Shown piece by piece: positions 22,735-34,308 of a DNA stretch of 64,000 bases. The stretch is from Clytia hemisphaerica (taxonomy: Eukaryota; Cnidaria; Hydrozoa; Leptothecata; Clytiidae). The position numbers and the translations under genes are program-made. Every line of letters begins with the position of its first letter. Position 1 is the stretch's first letter. A model generated the notes under the pieces. It did no database searches, was not told the DNA's origin, and saw only the letters and a list, made by a program, of their open reading frames with translations. The stretch is taken from positions 700,742 to 764,741 of the forward strand of contig CACVBU010001038.1 of the NCBI GenBank assembly GCA_902728285.1, read 5' to 3'.

Positions 22735-22965
22735 AAACTATATAAGAACATAAGGCTTCGAGGCCCAAAAATTTAAGAACATTCTAAGAACATTCTAAGG
22801 CTTTTGAGACTTAAAACATGCAATTTCTTAAGAAATTACATCAAAATGCTCAAAAAATGCTGAAAATAAGAACATTTTAAGAACATTTTTAGGCTTCAAA
22901 TCCAAAAAACTAAGAACATCCGAAAGGCTTCGAAAATTTTTGACGTTCTTATAAAAAAAAACGTG

Positions 22966-24732
22966 TACATCCAGATAAGCGCTTTCAAACTTTAGTGACC
23001 TGTCCTTGGTGTTTGGTATTATCTCTTTTGACAAACGTTTGTCTCGACAAGCTATCCTTATTTATTCTACATTTTGTAGCCGCGAAAGTTCCGAAACGCT
23101 GAAATTTCAAAATCGAAATAAATTGGCTATGTATATATAAGAAACCGTGAGAAAATAAAAAATGGGTAATTAGCCCACATCATGCAAACTGAAAAGAACA
23201 AACATTAGCGCTTGTAGGTGAAGGAAATGGACGTAAATTTGATTATCGAATGCGTCAATAATCTTCTTTCCTTCCTCCATCTTGCCAGGAAATCTGTTGC
23301 AATAATGATCCGTTTTCATTTAATTCTTGCGAAATTTCAATAATCTCGAGTCATTTTTGGCTAATTTGGCGTTTTCTTCTGATGGCTAATGAATGTCATT
23401 TCTTTTCATCTGCGCATTTCAACCAGTACTGATTTCATCACTTCTTCTCACAGACCCGGTAAAAATGAAGGACCAAAACTCGATGGGGATTGATATTCCC
23501 ATGTTTTATATGGCTGGGATTTGAATTCCATTGTTTTCAAGCCACAAATTTCAGTGAGGATGGAAAAAATAGCACAGTATCTTGCAGTGAGGATTTGCTT
23601 ATCTGATTCTTTTCAGCGGGGACAAAAATTGGAGTACATTTTTCCACTGGGGACGATATTTTGGCCAATTTTTCCAGTGGGAAGGGATTCCAGTCTGTGA
23701 GAAGGGGGTGTATTTGACCTCCTTATAACAAAGTCTTGACTGGAAACAGTATCTCAAAAGACAAGTGAATCTCAGAAAAAATATGTTATGTAGATTCGAT
23801 AATAACTATAGACTGATATAGCGTGTTGTCAGAATGTTCACTTGCATTCAAAGTTGAATTGTAGAAAAAGGTGATTTGCTCGCTTTCCTTAAAAAGATTT
23901 GTGATATTTCTTCATCAAAATGAAAGCGTATTGTACACGTTTATACATCCGCTTCTTAGTTTATTATATGATATTCAGGATTATTTTTGACAGAAATATT
24001 GCTCAATCTGCAAACGCCTCCATAATTTACACAAAAGCCTTTGAAATCTCCTTTCCGTGTAAGATTTACTTCTGTTTCCATTAAAGAATCGATCAAAGAA
24101 TTAATTCAAAAAATGGAAAATAATACATTTTATCACAATTTCAATTTTAGTTCTACCTGCCTTTTTTGTCGGTGAAGGATATTGTAGCAATCTAATCCTT
24201 GTCACGAGCAAAAAAATTCACAATTTTATGACCTCAAGCTAAAAGTATAATAAAACAGCCGTAATGACGGCTGCAGCCTCCGGTAATTGTCATGGGTCAG
24301 CCTTTCTTAATATATCTAACATAAAATTTAAAAGAGTTTATCCTAGTAAGTGTGAGCGCAAACGTAAACCAAATCGGGAAATCAAACCGGAAAGATCGGG
24401 AAATCGAACCCGACTATCGCGATTAATCGGATTTACGCGCAATTACAAATGAAAAACACTGATTTTAAGAAACTCCTTAACCGGAGTTTATGTATCGTTA
24501 ATAAGGAAACAGCAAATTTACGCTCAACTCAAATTTGACATGGTGACGCAAACTTTTACCAATATGACGTATATGTTACATTGGAACAAGGGGGATCAAG
24601 GCTTTTGCATTGTTAATTGTTCTAATGCACGGAATGACTTTTCACTTTGAGGTGTTTTTTAAGGTATTTTTGTGAAATCTATTATTGCATATCTCATGAC
24701 TTGAGTCCTTCTGTAAAAGTTTCAACCAGAAA
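22966..24732. other. Intergenic stretch with a decayed ATACACCC-type repeat
   Basis: At about 23450-23720 sits a copy of the family recognised by 'ccactgggga/gatattttggcc' and by the ends CTTCTCACAGACCCGG and CTGTGAGAAGGGGGTGTAT. Related pieces are at 32007-32329, 35440-35757 and 53880-53940. No gene seen. Confidence 0.5.
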
Positions 24733-24734
24733 TA

Positions 24735-24893
24735 CACCTTTTCGACCGTAGTCCCCATAAACTCGATCCAATCCTTTTTTGACACATTTTTCTATTGTCT
24801 ATAGGTGTGAAAAAAGGACTGGGATGGTTTTAGTGGGATAAAACGGACAAAGGGATGCCCGCGCGGCAATTGGCGGCCACGGTCGAAAAGGTG
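24735..24893. mobile_element. MITE, CACCTTTTCGACCG family, intact
   Basis: The ends CACCTTTTCGACCGTAG and CACGGTCGAAAAGGTG are inverted and flanked by TA on both sides. It includes CCGCGCGGCAATTGGCGGCC. Partial copies are at 2371-2520 and about 18030-18075. Confidence 0.8.
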
Positions 24894-24914
24894 TATTCAA
24901 ACTTTTGTGGAGGC

Positions 24915-25095
24915 CCTGCTGTTCTTATTTCTTTGGCACTTTGAGCCTCTAATTTTCCTTATCCTTTTCCTATGAGAAAAATCAAGGTATTTTAGGTTTC
25001 AACTACTTTGATCCTTTAAAATTGTTCAGGATCAGCTGCTGTTGAATCGTTCTTAATTTTGAAGTTTTTGAGCCTCATTGTTCTTATAAAAAGAT
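24915..25095 (-). repeat. Dispersed repeat, inverted relative of 1870-2065
   Basis: Shares the 'tgttcttat...tttggcac' and 'gagcctcattgttcttataaaa' ends with the copy in GST intron 1. Starts about 20 bp after the MITE at 24735-24893. Confidence 0.4.
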
Positions 25096-25808
25096 TATTA
25101 TGTATGCTACAAATTCTTACCAGTGCTACTTCGAATGATGATTGAGATGATGCAACAAACCCAGTCCATATTTGGACCTTAACTCAAGCTTAACTCAAGA
25201 CTTTTCTGGCGTTATTCCATATTGTTTCTCAAATTTAAATTACCTTTAATAAGCCTGACATTGAAAAATGGATAACTATTTTTGAGAAATTTCATTTTGA
25301 TTAATTGATTTTGATTAAGAAATATTTGGTTAACAAGTCATGTTATATATGAGATAATTAGCTTTGTATCAATACTTCAATCTACAAGTCACGTAAAGTT
25401 AGATTTTTTTTGGCAAACGAAACGACTAATTAACCCAGAACATGTCACAAGTTCGTTGAGAAATCAATTAAGAATATTTATTCTACAATTAGGTTTTGGA
25501 CTCATAAGGGTTTGACCCAATTTAATTCCACCCCTATGACCCTAATGAGCACTTCTTATCTCAGAAAGCGTGTCAGCGATGTATCACAGTATTACAAAAT
25601 AAAAGGACCTCAAATCAGCTTCCTTCCTCTGTAGATATGCTAGAGTTTATCATTAAGTAACTGACATGAATTGTAATTAGATATTTTTCCGTAGAAAATT
25701 TCTGTCATTGAAACGTGCATTGAAATACAAAAGGACCATGATAAATCATAAATCTTGATAAATTATCATATAAAAAGAAGGAACTAAAATTGCTGAGTAA
25801 CAAATAAA

Positions 25809-28800
25809 TCATATTTTAAAAGGACGGAAGATTTTCATTTCGACATAGTTTCCTTCCAGACTTTTCACAATATTATTGACCTGGAACACATCCATGCCAG
25901 TTGTCAGTTTCCCATCAATCTCCAATATCTCGTCCCCAGTCCGTAAAACTTTATACGCGGTACCAGTCTTTTTTACTTCCATAATACAGATATTACTATC
26001 TCCATAAGGTGATACACAACCACCGCCAAGCTTGATTCCAAACTTCCTGCGATCTGGTATCCAGACTGTGACATTTAGAGTGTTCTCAATTGGTTGTTCC
26101 ATAATGGCGGAATTGTTTTTGTATTTCAACTTTTTACGAAAACTGTCCCTTAATTTGTTAGCAGGTGTTCTTGTGAAATCGTTGTTTTGGTCGATAGTCT
26201 GTGGTGGTCTGGTGAAAGGGTCATTGGTTATAGAATCTGCTGATTCAGCATTTTCCGAACGAAAATTTGTGTAGCAATTCTAGAAAGTAAGATTGGCAAA
26301 CGGTATAGTAGCTGCAGAACTCGAATACTCATCCCCCATATTCTATCCACTGGTAATTTTACAAAAAAACCATCCCGGTTATTGAGGAAAATACTTAAAA
26401 ATTTCATTATTTTTTAAAATGACAACAACACTTAATGAAGCCCACCTTTGAAAGACACCAAAGCTCCATTCAGTTTTCGAACTGTGAACATTAGAATTTT
26501 AAAATCCTTGGCCATTAAAAACAAGAGATTTCAAACAAATCTATTTCCCGAGTTCCAAAAATTTACCTGTTGTTCGATGTTATTTGAGCTTGCGAAAGAG
26601 GAAATTGTTGTGGTCGAGGAATTCAAACTACTTTGCGATGATTTGCGACTCATATCTTCTCCGATTCCGCTCGAAGTTCTCGAATCACTTCTTAAACGTC
26701 TCATCTCCACTTCAGTTATGATTGATCGGCTACCGGTATTTTTGAAAAATGATCCACTCGGTCGCCGTAACTTTTCGCTAATGGTTACGTTTTCTCGGAC
26801 AGTTTTCCGACGTTGACGTTGTCGGATTAAGAACATGTCCCGGTCAGGTGCAGATGCGGATAGGGATCGAAAATGCCGGAAACGACGGTCTTTTGAAACA
26901 CTGACTTCAGTCTCCTTAAAACGCTTGAGTTCATCGCTTTCATTTTGTTGTTCTTTGACGAATGTATGGAAACGAGGTTCAGGATCAATCTCGTATTCAT
27001 ACAATTTTTGTAAGTTTGAAGTATAGCTAATAGTCATCTCGTCAATATCTTTACTAACGGACAGAAATGGATATTTAAACCAATCAAATTGACGTTTAGT
27101 GGGTTCCACTCCTCTACGTAAGATTAAATGAAGACGATCGGTTGCTTTCGAGAATAAACTCAAGATATCAGAATATTTCAAATTTTCGGTCGGTATTCCG
27201 TGTATTTCTTTGATCTGGTCACCAATCTTCAACTCCGGGCTGGCCTTCCATGCAGGAGATTCTTTTATGATATCGAGTATAGCTGGCCAACTTGGTGTTA
27301 ATGCTTTTGCGCTTAAAATGGTCAGTCCAATTTCTTGGTTTGGTATAACTGCGATCTAAGATAATAAAAAGGAAAGCTTCTATCAGGGATTTGTTTTAAA
27401 ATTTAGACTAGGACGGACGAGTATATGAAATTATTTCAAAGCCTTAACAAGTTTAGGGATATTCATTGAAATGTCATATGTTGAGCCTCTCTTTTTTCAT
27501 TTGAAGTTTACTAAACTTTGTAGGAAATAAATACTAGTGGGAGTTCTGTATCACATTTTAACAGACTTAAAGAAACCGGAATAAGTCTCCAGCTAAGCGG
27601 GCGTCCTATTATTCAGTTCTATTTATGAGACTTATTTACCCCAGCAGGCAAATAAAGTCCTTTCTCTTTTTATATGAAATATTATAAAACTTTTTTAGGG
27701 TTTTCAAATATTTTTTCGAAATTTAAATATTTTTTAAGGAAATATTTATCGTTAAGGATAGTACATTAAAATTAATGTATCTTTCTTTTGTTTTCAGAAT
27801 ATTGGATCTTAACAAATAGAAATTTTATGGACCAAATATTCGTGAAATAGAGGCAAATTTTTATTTTTCTAAAAGTGCGGTAAAAACTGAAAAAGCAAAT
27901 ATACTGATATTTAAATTGAGAAATGAAAGGCCATGATATAGAACAAAAGCTTGAACAAAAGAAAATGAGTAATTGATAAAACGTTGAAAATAAGGCATGT
28001 GTTACAACGTTAGCGTGTATCTAGCCTCGACAAATGTTTTTAACACTCACTTAACATAAAATAAAACTTATAAACTGAAGCTAAAAATATAAAACTGTGA
28101 AAAACAATGCAAGCAAAGAAACAAAGGATTGTTTGTTAGAACAATGATATCATGGAGACTTGAAACGGGGCATTTTCCCAGACTCTGTCTGTAAACAATT
28201 TTATTTTTTGAAATTTTATATAAATTTCTCACTCCGACTCGTAAAGTGAAGACTTTTCCATACTGGAAAAGGTGACATAAGGGTACTTATAAGAGTACGT
28301 TATTTTGTTAAAATTCTATGGTCGTATAAGAATATTACGACTAACAGTCATCATCAGACACCAGGTGGCCCCGCTCTAACCTCGATCAATGAGAAGAAAA
28401 GAAGAAAAACAAATGTCTGCTAGCGTGTGGTGATAAGAGATAATCTACAGGCTTAAAGATTAAAGGAGTTGAATAGAGGGACAGCCTTTTGAAATACTTA
28501 GCCCTAACTTATTACTTTTTGTTATTATTGTGAAATTGAGAATCACACGTCTGTAAGATCAGTATGAGGCTTGTGTCATGGTCGAACCTTATCGCGAAAC
28601 AACAGTATTACCAAAATAGGGAATAAAGACACCTCAGGGACAACCCTGTGACCCTTTGGAAATTCTTTAACAAGCTTTGGAATAAATCAAAGAAGCTGAA
28701 TGCTTAGGAAGTAGAATATGTCTTGTGACACGTGGGTGTTTACGTACCATATTCTGCCTGGCTAAAGAGAGTAATTTCTCAACTGACACAAATACCGCTT

Positions 28801-29317
28801 ATAGGCATTAATCTACCTAATACACAACGTTAAATGAACGTCTAAACGTTCAACATTCCTTGTTGCGCACCCCCTGCATCAATATATCAAAACTATACTG
28901 AATCCAATCCAACGGCCGCACCCATTCAATTGGAATTGAAAACATAAAATAAAAATTCCGAAGAAGAAGAGAAAATTTCGGACTTACAGTGACATTAATT
29001 TCTTCTCCCACATCATTATACTCAATTCGTGGACAAACTTCAATGGGTGAATAACAAATACTTCTTCGCCTCTCAACTTCCCGTTTGTCTTCATAACCAA
29101 TCAAATCATCTTTTGAATAAGGTGGTGGAGGGCTTAATCCGTAATATCCATCATCCGAAGATATATCATCCTCAATTCTCTTTTTGTGTATTTCACAGAC
29201 CGGTTCATTCTCCATTTTCATAGATCTAGGCATTTCACTGATATGCCCATTGTCTTTATCTGATTTTCTCAATTTATGTATTTCATATACTTGCTCGTAA
29301 TGCCTATGTTCCACCAT
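25809..29317 (-). CDS. Two-PDZ-domain scaffold-like protein (3 exons)
   Basis: Exons 28988-29317 (110 codons), 26567-27355 (263 codons) and 25809-26279 (156 codons plus stop) join in phase 0 to give 529 residues. The N-terminal region is charged, with an SPPPPY stretch at 62-67 that could bind WW or SH3 domains. PDZ1 spans about 108-191, interrupted by intron 1, with binding loop QEIGLTI and the helix-preceding LKIGDQIKEIHG. Residues 192-440 are low-complexity and basic, rich in Ser/Arg. PDZ2 spans about 441-525 with loop KFGIKLGGG and TGDEILEIDGK, and the protein ends a few residues later. PDZ domains bind C-terminal tails of membrane or junction proteins, so a cortical scaffold role is inferred. 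No catalytic domain or membrane segment is seen and the closest named relative is not recognised. An upstream in-frame Met (29359) exists, but a possible splice acceptor just before 29341 favours 29317. Confidence 0.85.
27356..28987 (-). other. Intron 1 of the PDZ gene, no gene seen
   Basis: Donor GTAAGT at 28982-28987 and acceptor CTTAG ending at 27356. AT-rich, with a partial AACGTT-type repeat at 28824-28852. Nothing else recognised. Confidence 0.6.
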
Positions 29318-29359
29318 CTTGAATAACCTCGGGACAAACTCACAGGAAAAAGGAAACAC

Positions 29360-31279
29360 CCTAAAAATTCTTGATTTTGTTCTTCTTCAATAAGGTCTGA
29401 AAGGATCAAGAAAAATATGTTGAAAAAGAAAAGTTCGTCATTAGTGGTTCACTGTGGTGAACATTTTAAAGAAGGAAAATATCCCTTTAAAAAATAGACG
29501 GAATTCCCTTCGTTTTCATGGGACGAACAAGACACAAACAAAGCATATTGCGTTGTTCCAGAAAAGAACTTTTAAATTCATTCAACCAACAAAACATAAG
29601 AAAAGCCAATCATCTTAATAAAATAACTACTATGAACCGCTGCGCGAAAATTATAAACTAAAAGATTTTTAAACGAAGTTAGCTCCCGTCCCCCTTGTGG
29701 GCCTCAGTAACAGCGCGCTAAAAATGAAAATCAATAAATAGAATATACAAGACAAACCGTTTTATACTCTCAATACTAAGAAAGAAAAAGCTGTAAAGTT
29801 TTATAAAATAAAGAAAGATAATAAATAAAGAAGATGAAAAGATTTTTTCAAAAATTAATATTCGTTTTTCTTCTTCTTCTCTAGCCTCGTTTCGTGTTTT
29901 CACCCAACACCTTGTAGTTTTGTTCGTCCGTATTATCACAGGAATGAAAAGTAAATTAAAAACGCAGATAAACAATATTTCCCCTACACGTTTTTTTTGT
30001 AAGAACAAATAATATAAGAACAAATAATATAAGAACATAAGGCTTCGGTGACTAAAATCTTAAGAACAAGTTTAACATTTTAAGGCTTTGTGGTCTCTAA
30101 AATACCTGGTTCCTTAGGAAAATGGACAAAAATACTCAAAAAAATCTGTTAAGAACATTTTTAGGCTTAAATATTTGGAAAAGTTAAGAAAAAGTTAAGT
30201 CCTTATAAAAAACAAGTACCCATGTTTCTCTTATCAGCAGATAAAACTAAGTAATAATTGATAAAGCATGTAAAAATAGTGCGAAAACTTTTCAAACTTT
30301 TCTATACTTTACTATATTCACGTACGAAACAAGAAATCTCATTGAAGAACCAAACGAAAACAACCACAAATCGCAATCTTTTTACTTTTTCGTTTGTTTT
30401 TGTTGATATTTGCTGCATTAAACAATAGCTTTGCTCTCCTTTTTCTTCTTTCAATCAAAACACTCTTCACCGTTCATTTTAAAAGTCTGTCTCATTTTAA
30501 TCTGGAGCTGGAAACAAAAAATGCTGTGACTTTTGATAGAAGCTGGCGTTGAAAAGATATTCAGGAGTGGAATTTTACCAAATAGAAAGAAATCAAAATA
30601 ATTACGAAAATGAAAAATGAAAGAAGAAGATATCTAGAATTGTGCTTGACATAAGATATTTTTAATGCCCTTAAATTTCTTCCTTAAGTGGATGAATTCA
30701 TGCGAGGATGATATTTCGAGTTTCTCAGAAAATTCGCGAAGTTTAATGTTCGTTAAAAAAATTTTAAGAGCTTTGGATTCGGGAAATATAATCCATGCGT
30801 ATTAAAATTTAAAGTTTTAATTCAAAAACAAGCGAAATTTTATCCTCGCGAAAATTAGATCATTTTAGAAAAAAAAATCGCTGAAGTTTAACACTGAACC
30901 ACTTTTAATAATCATTAAAAAACAAAAGAGAGCTCATTTTATAGTCAACGAGACAAAAGTTTTAAGCTGTGTCTGAATAAATATTTTTTAAATTTCTTTC
31001 TCAACACTCTAAGACGCAAGATTTCTTAAAATGAAAATGGGAATCAGAGCACAATTCTACAAGAAATTTATTTTTTCTTCTTCATTTTTATCTTCATTTT
31101 CCGATTTTTTTAGTATTTGATAATATTCCACTCTTAAATATTTTTTCAGCAAGCACAAAACCATGCTGTTAAGTTTGAATTCAATCGCAAAATTTACAGC
31201 ATTTTTTGTTCCTGTCGCAGATTATTGAGACAGAGATTTAAAGTTTTTCCCTCGGCATGTTCATTACCAGTAATATGGT
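29360..31279. other. Intergenic stretch with a MITE and a 'cgcgaa' repeat
   Basis: Besides the family A MITE at 29987-30216, positions about 30710-30870 contain 'attcgcgaagttta...cgaaattttatcctcgcgaaaattag', related to 3660-3720 and to the 'ttcgcgaaagt' stretch at 43680-44040. No gene seen. Confidence 0.45.
29987..30216 (-). mobile_element. MITE family A copy
   Basis: The left end CACGTTTTTTTTGTAAGAAC is intact and the right end is degenerate (TTATAAAAAACAAG). Internal 'ttcggtgactaaaatctt' and 'cttaggaaaatggac' blocks match other copies. A short internal duplication of 'aagaacaaataatat' follows the left end. Confidence 0.75.
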
Positions 31280-31456
31280 ACCCTGAGTATCAGAGGTTAA
31301 GTTTTCAAAGAATATATTAACCTCTGAAGACCAATAATAGGAATTTTATCGCGCATGTGTCAATCTAATCACTGTAGAAAGAATCAAAGATGAAGAACAA
31401 ATATTACCTTATTAATCGTCAGCCGTGCAAAATTACTCGAATCTGATTGGTTTAGA

Positions 31457-31918
31457 GGAGTGCGATTAATCGTTAATTGCACTATTACCACTTTTTGCAC
31501 TCTTCGGCGGGGGGACACTTTTGTCCCCTTATTCTTTTCTCTCCCAAGTCCTGTGTCAGAGAATTTTTTTTATTATATAATAAAAAACAAAGACATTTTT
31601 TTTCTTCAAAATAAAAAAGAACGAAGAAATTTTTACGTTACAATAGCCTTTTTTAATTGAAAACAAAGAAAAATTACACTGCAATGTTTTCTTTTTAAAC
31701 AAAAGAAAAAAAGGAGGTTTTCGAATGTTTACAAAATACTAAGATTTACTAATGATTATTTACTGACGATTACCTCGGAATCGTATGTTTTGTCGTGCAA
31801 TTAACGATTAATCACTCGTAACAAAGGAGAAAATACCGTAATTTGCACTCGTCCTTCGGACTCGTGCAAATTACTATTTTCTCCTTTGTTACTCGTGATT
31901 AATCGTTAATTGCACTCC
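31457..31918. mobile_element. Palindromic MITE with GATTAATCGTTAATTGCAC motifs
   Basis: Outer ends are GGAGTGCGATTAATCG and CGTTAATTGCACTCC. The right half is a strong hairpin of about 58-bp arms centred near 31856 (TTTGCACTCG/TCCTTCGGACTCGTGC). Nested in the element at 31282-34306. Confidence 0.65.
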
Positions 31919-32006
31919 AAACCATATCCTTATATATGGTATCGATGCCATTGTCCACGATTTCTGCTAGGAAGTTTACGTTAACAAAGATTCCACCTAA
32001 TTAATG

Positions 32007-32329
32007 GATACACCCCTGTCTCAGTAACCCGGTGAGTCTTAAAAGTTCACCGGGTGACGTTGATATGAGAAATATCCACCGGGGTAGAGATTTCAGTCAC
32101 TGGGTCAAAAAAATCGGCAATATTCTAATACCGGGCAAAGACAAAAAGTCAGGATTTTTCCCTGGGTTTGTGCTATTTAGCACTTTAGAAAAATAAGATT
32201 TCGTCGGGTTAAGTGATTAAGTTCTCCTTTTTGGCCCGGGTTGAGATTTCCATTGTTCTTCACTCGATTTTTACACCGGGTTATCGACCGGGGGTGAATC
32301 TGACCGGGTCACTGATACAGGGGTGTATC
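32007..32329. mobile_element. MITE with GATACACCCC ends inside a LINE
   Basis: The ends GATACACCCCTGTCTCAGTA and (reverse complement of the right) GATACACCCCTGTATCAGTG are inverted repeats of about 28 bp, continuing ACCCGGT. The interior repeats 'ccgggt' phrases. It lies directly upstream of the reverse-transcriptase reading frame. Relatives are at 23450-23720 and 35440-35757. Confidence 0.75.
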
Positions 32330-32820
32330 AATCTAATTATTCCTGTTGCTAAAAAGGGAGACCTATCTCTAATGAATAACTATAGAGGTATAACACTCAT
32401 GTCGTTATGTGCAAAAATTTACAACAAGCTTCTACTAAATAGGATCCACATTATCGTCGATCGTTGACTTAAGGTCGTGGTCCACTTAGCTTTTTTCGGT
32501 CGCCGCACATTGCGACAAGCCTTGAAGGCTTAATTTATTTAATTTATGCAATAATCGAGCCGTGCGCATTGTGCGGCGACCAAAAAAAGCTAAGTGGACC
32601 ACGACCTTTAGACAAAAACAAACTGGCTTACGACCTGGTAGAAGTTGCGCCCAACAAGGCCATATACCGAGACGTTTAATTGAAGATTGGGCAATTAAAC
32701 AGCTCCCACTTGCCACTTGTTGCTACCTATTTTGCCCAAGTATCCCCCGGGGAAAAGAAGATCAAATGCTATCACTCCGTAATTTTCAAATATTTTTAAT
32801 TTCAATACGCCTGCACTCCA
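32330..32820 (+). pseudogene. LINE reverse-transcriptase fragment interrupted by a MITE
   Basis: From 32330 the frame reads LIIPVAKKGDLSLMNNYRGI followed by TLMSLCAKIYNKLLLNRI, the classic 'P.PKKGD....NYR.I.L....KI....L..R' block of non-LTR reverse transcriptases. After the MITE at 32472-32607 the protein resumes as QTGLRPGRSCAQQ, the next conserved block. A stop codon just before the MITE and later frameshifts make it a pseudogene. The YADD region was not found. Confidence 0.75.
32472..32607. mobile_element. PIF/Harbinger-like MITE inserted in a LINE, TTA target site
   Basis: A 136-bp element with long inverted ends (AGGTCGTGGTCCACTTAGCT, continuing TTTTT, then GTCGCCGCACA), flanked by TTA at 32469-32471 and 32608-32610. 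Removing the element with one TTA puts the two LINE blocks in one frame, which confirms the boundaries. Confidence 0.85.
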
Positions 32821-33301
32821 ACTAAGACAAAAATGCCAATCTTTTTATTTGGGTGAGGTCAAAAACAGGGTGGTATGGGTCGCGCCTCTCCTAGGACCGG
32901 TACAGGACCGAAGAAATCGGATTTCGAAAGAGGATATATTTTCTGCGTGTACAAGAAAGTTGCGATGATTCCTCGACAATTTTTGAAAAAAGCAAACCAC
33001 CGATTCATAGAGAGGATATCCAAGAAATGGAAGGGGGATAAAAAAGATATCCGCTTTATGGCAAAAATCTACATGAGAGTTGATGGGGAGTTGATATTTT
33101 AGGATATGAGGTCTTTATGAGTTCTGGAAAAGCTTTATTAATGGCAAATAATCTACAAGAGAATGGATCTAGGGATGACGAGTTTTAGAATTGGATATCA
33201 ACTGAAGGTGATAAAATCTTTAAAATAGGGGGCTTGTCAAGCATGAAGTTTTGACAAGTTGGGAAAGAATACATTCATTAGAAATTAATAACAATCTGTT
33301 C

Positions 33302-33511
33302 TTCTAAAGAATCCTGCATTGTAACACGCATGCGTAATTTGTCGTTCTTTTAAACCACCTGTAGTTAATTCCCGTGATAAACGAAGGGGAATGAATCACC
33401 AGGGGTGGTACAGTCATTTTCGGTCGGGGTTGTGGACGGCGAAATATGTCGTTTTTTACGAAATTTGTCGTTCTTTTTGTCTATTTTTAGTAATGCAGGA
33501 TTCTTTAGATG
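33302..33511. repeat. Inverted repeat pair around a non-coding core
   Basis: CTAAAGAATCCTGCATT (33304-33320 area) and AATGCAGGATTCTTTAG (about 33493-33509) are exact inverted copies about 190 bp apart. Possibly a small MITE. Confidence 0.5.
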
Positions 33512-34308
33512 AACCCCCTCTAATGTATAATTGGGAGTAGATTTGTTGTGGATAGAGCTTAGACGGCCTTAGACAAAGTTGTGGAGAAAGAAGTCCACCG
33601 AGCGTTAAAGTTAGATAACCAAAAGGACTAAATCTTGACAGATTGTGAAAAAGGATGTCCACTGGGTTAATTAACTCTTAAATGCCATCACAAAACTTTC
33701 TGGTATTGTTTTGTACGGAACCGAAAAAATAGGGCAATTCCGTATGATGGCCAGCGAGACTTAATTACCGTGAAAAGCACATGTCAAAATCATATATTGA
33801 CGCTGTGCCGACGAATCGAGATTCTATTCATCGCGCAATCAGCGAAGACAAAAGTAACCATGACGACCATCCAAGATCTTGGATGAAGTTCAAAGTTGAT
33901 ATTTTGATTCCCGTCGTTGAAAACACAACTAAAAAATATAATCAATGCTTTTTAAAAAGAGTCAGTGATAGAGAATCTTAACATAAAGTCTGTCTATTAT
34001 TTCGATTCAATTAGAAGTGACATTTCCATAATTAATAGTTTAGTAATTACTGTTATACTTTTGGGGATCATGTAAAAGATTTCTTTCGAAAGAAACTCAC
34101 TTCGATTACACTTGGAGGTTTCTGGGGAATTCGTAAATAGTAAACTGCATACTGATACAGTCTGCTAGACATTAATAAAGTAATATTTGCTCTTCATCTT
34201 TGATTCTTTCTACAGTGATTAGATCGACACATGCGCGATAAAATTTCTATTATTGGTCTTCAGAGGTTAATATATTCTTTGAAAAATTAACCTCTGATAC
34301 TCAGGGTA

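Larger units (their letters stand above)
21930..22965 (-). mobile_element. MITE family A copy split by a Penelope-like insertion
   Basis: The left terminus (CACGTTTTTTTTTTATAAG at 21930) and the rest of the element (22735-22965, ending ATAAAAAAAAACGTG) are separated by 771 bp of retroelement. TA flanks both outer ends. Joining the halves across the target duplication gives a normal family A length. Confidence 0.8.
31282..34306. mobile_element. Three-kb element with about 139-bp terminal inverted repeats
   Basis: Left arm 31280-31418 and right arm 34170-34308 are inverted copies differing at only about five positions. The ends are CCCTGAGTATCAGAGGTTAA, flanked by TA. Each arm itself contains a shorter inverted pair (AGAGGTTAA/TTAACCTCT). 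The interior holds a palindromic MITE, a LINE reverse transcriptase and two MITEs, plus unrecognised sequence, and no transposase. It could be one large foldback element that accumulated other transposons, or two inverted copies of a 139-bp element. Confidence 0.6.

Noticed and set aside
33781..33981. 66-codon open frame after the LINE fragment
   Set aside because: No similarity to LINE domains or other families by eye and no continuation; within repeat-derived sequence.
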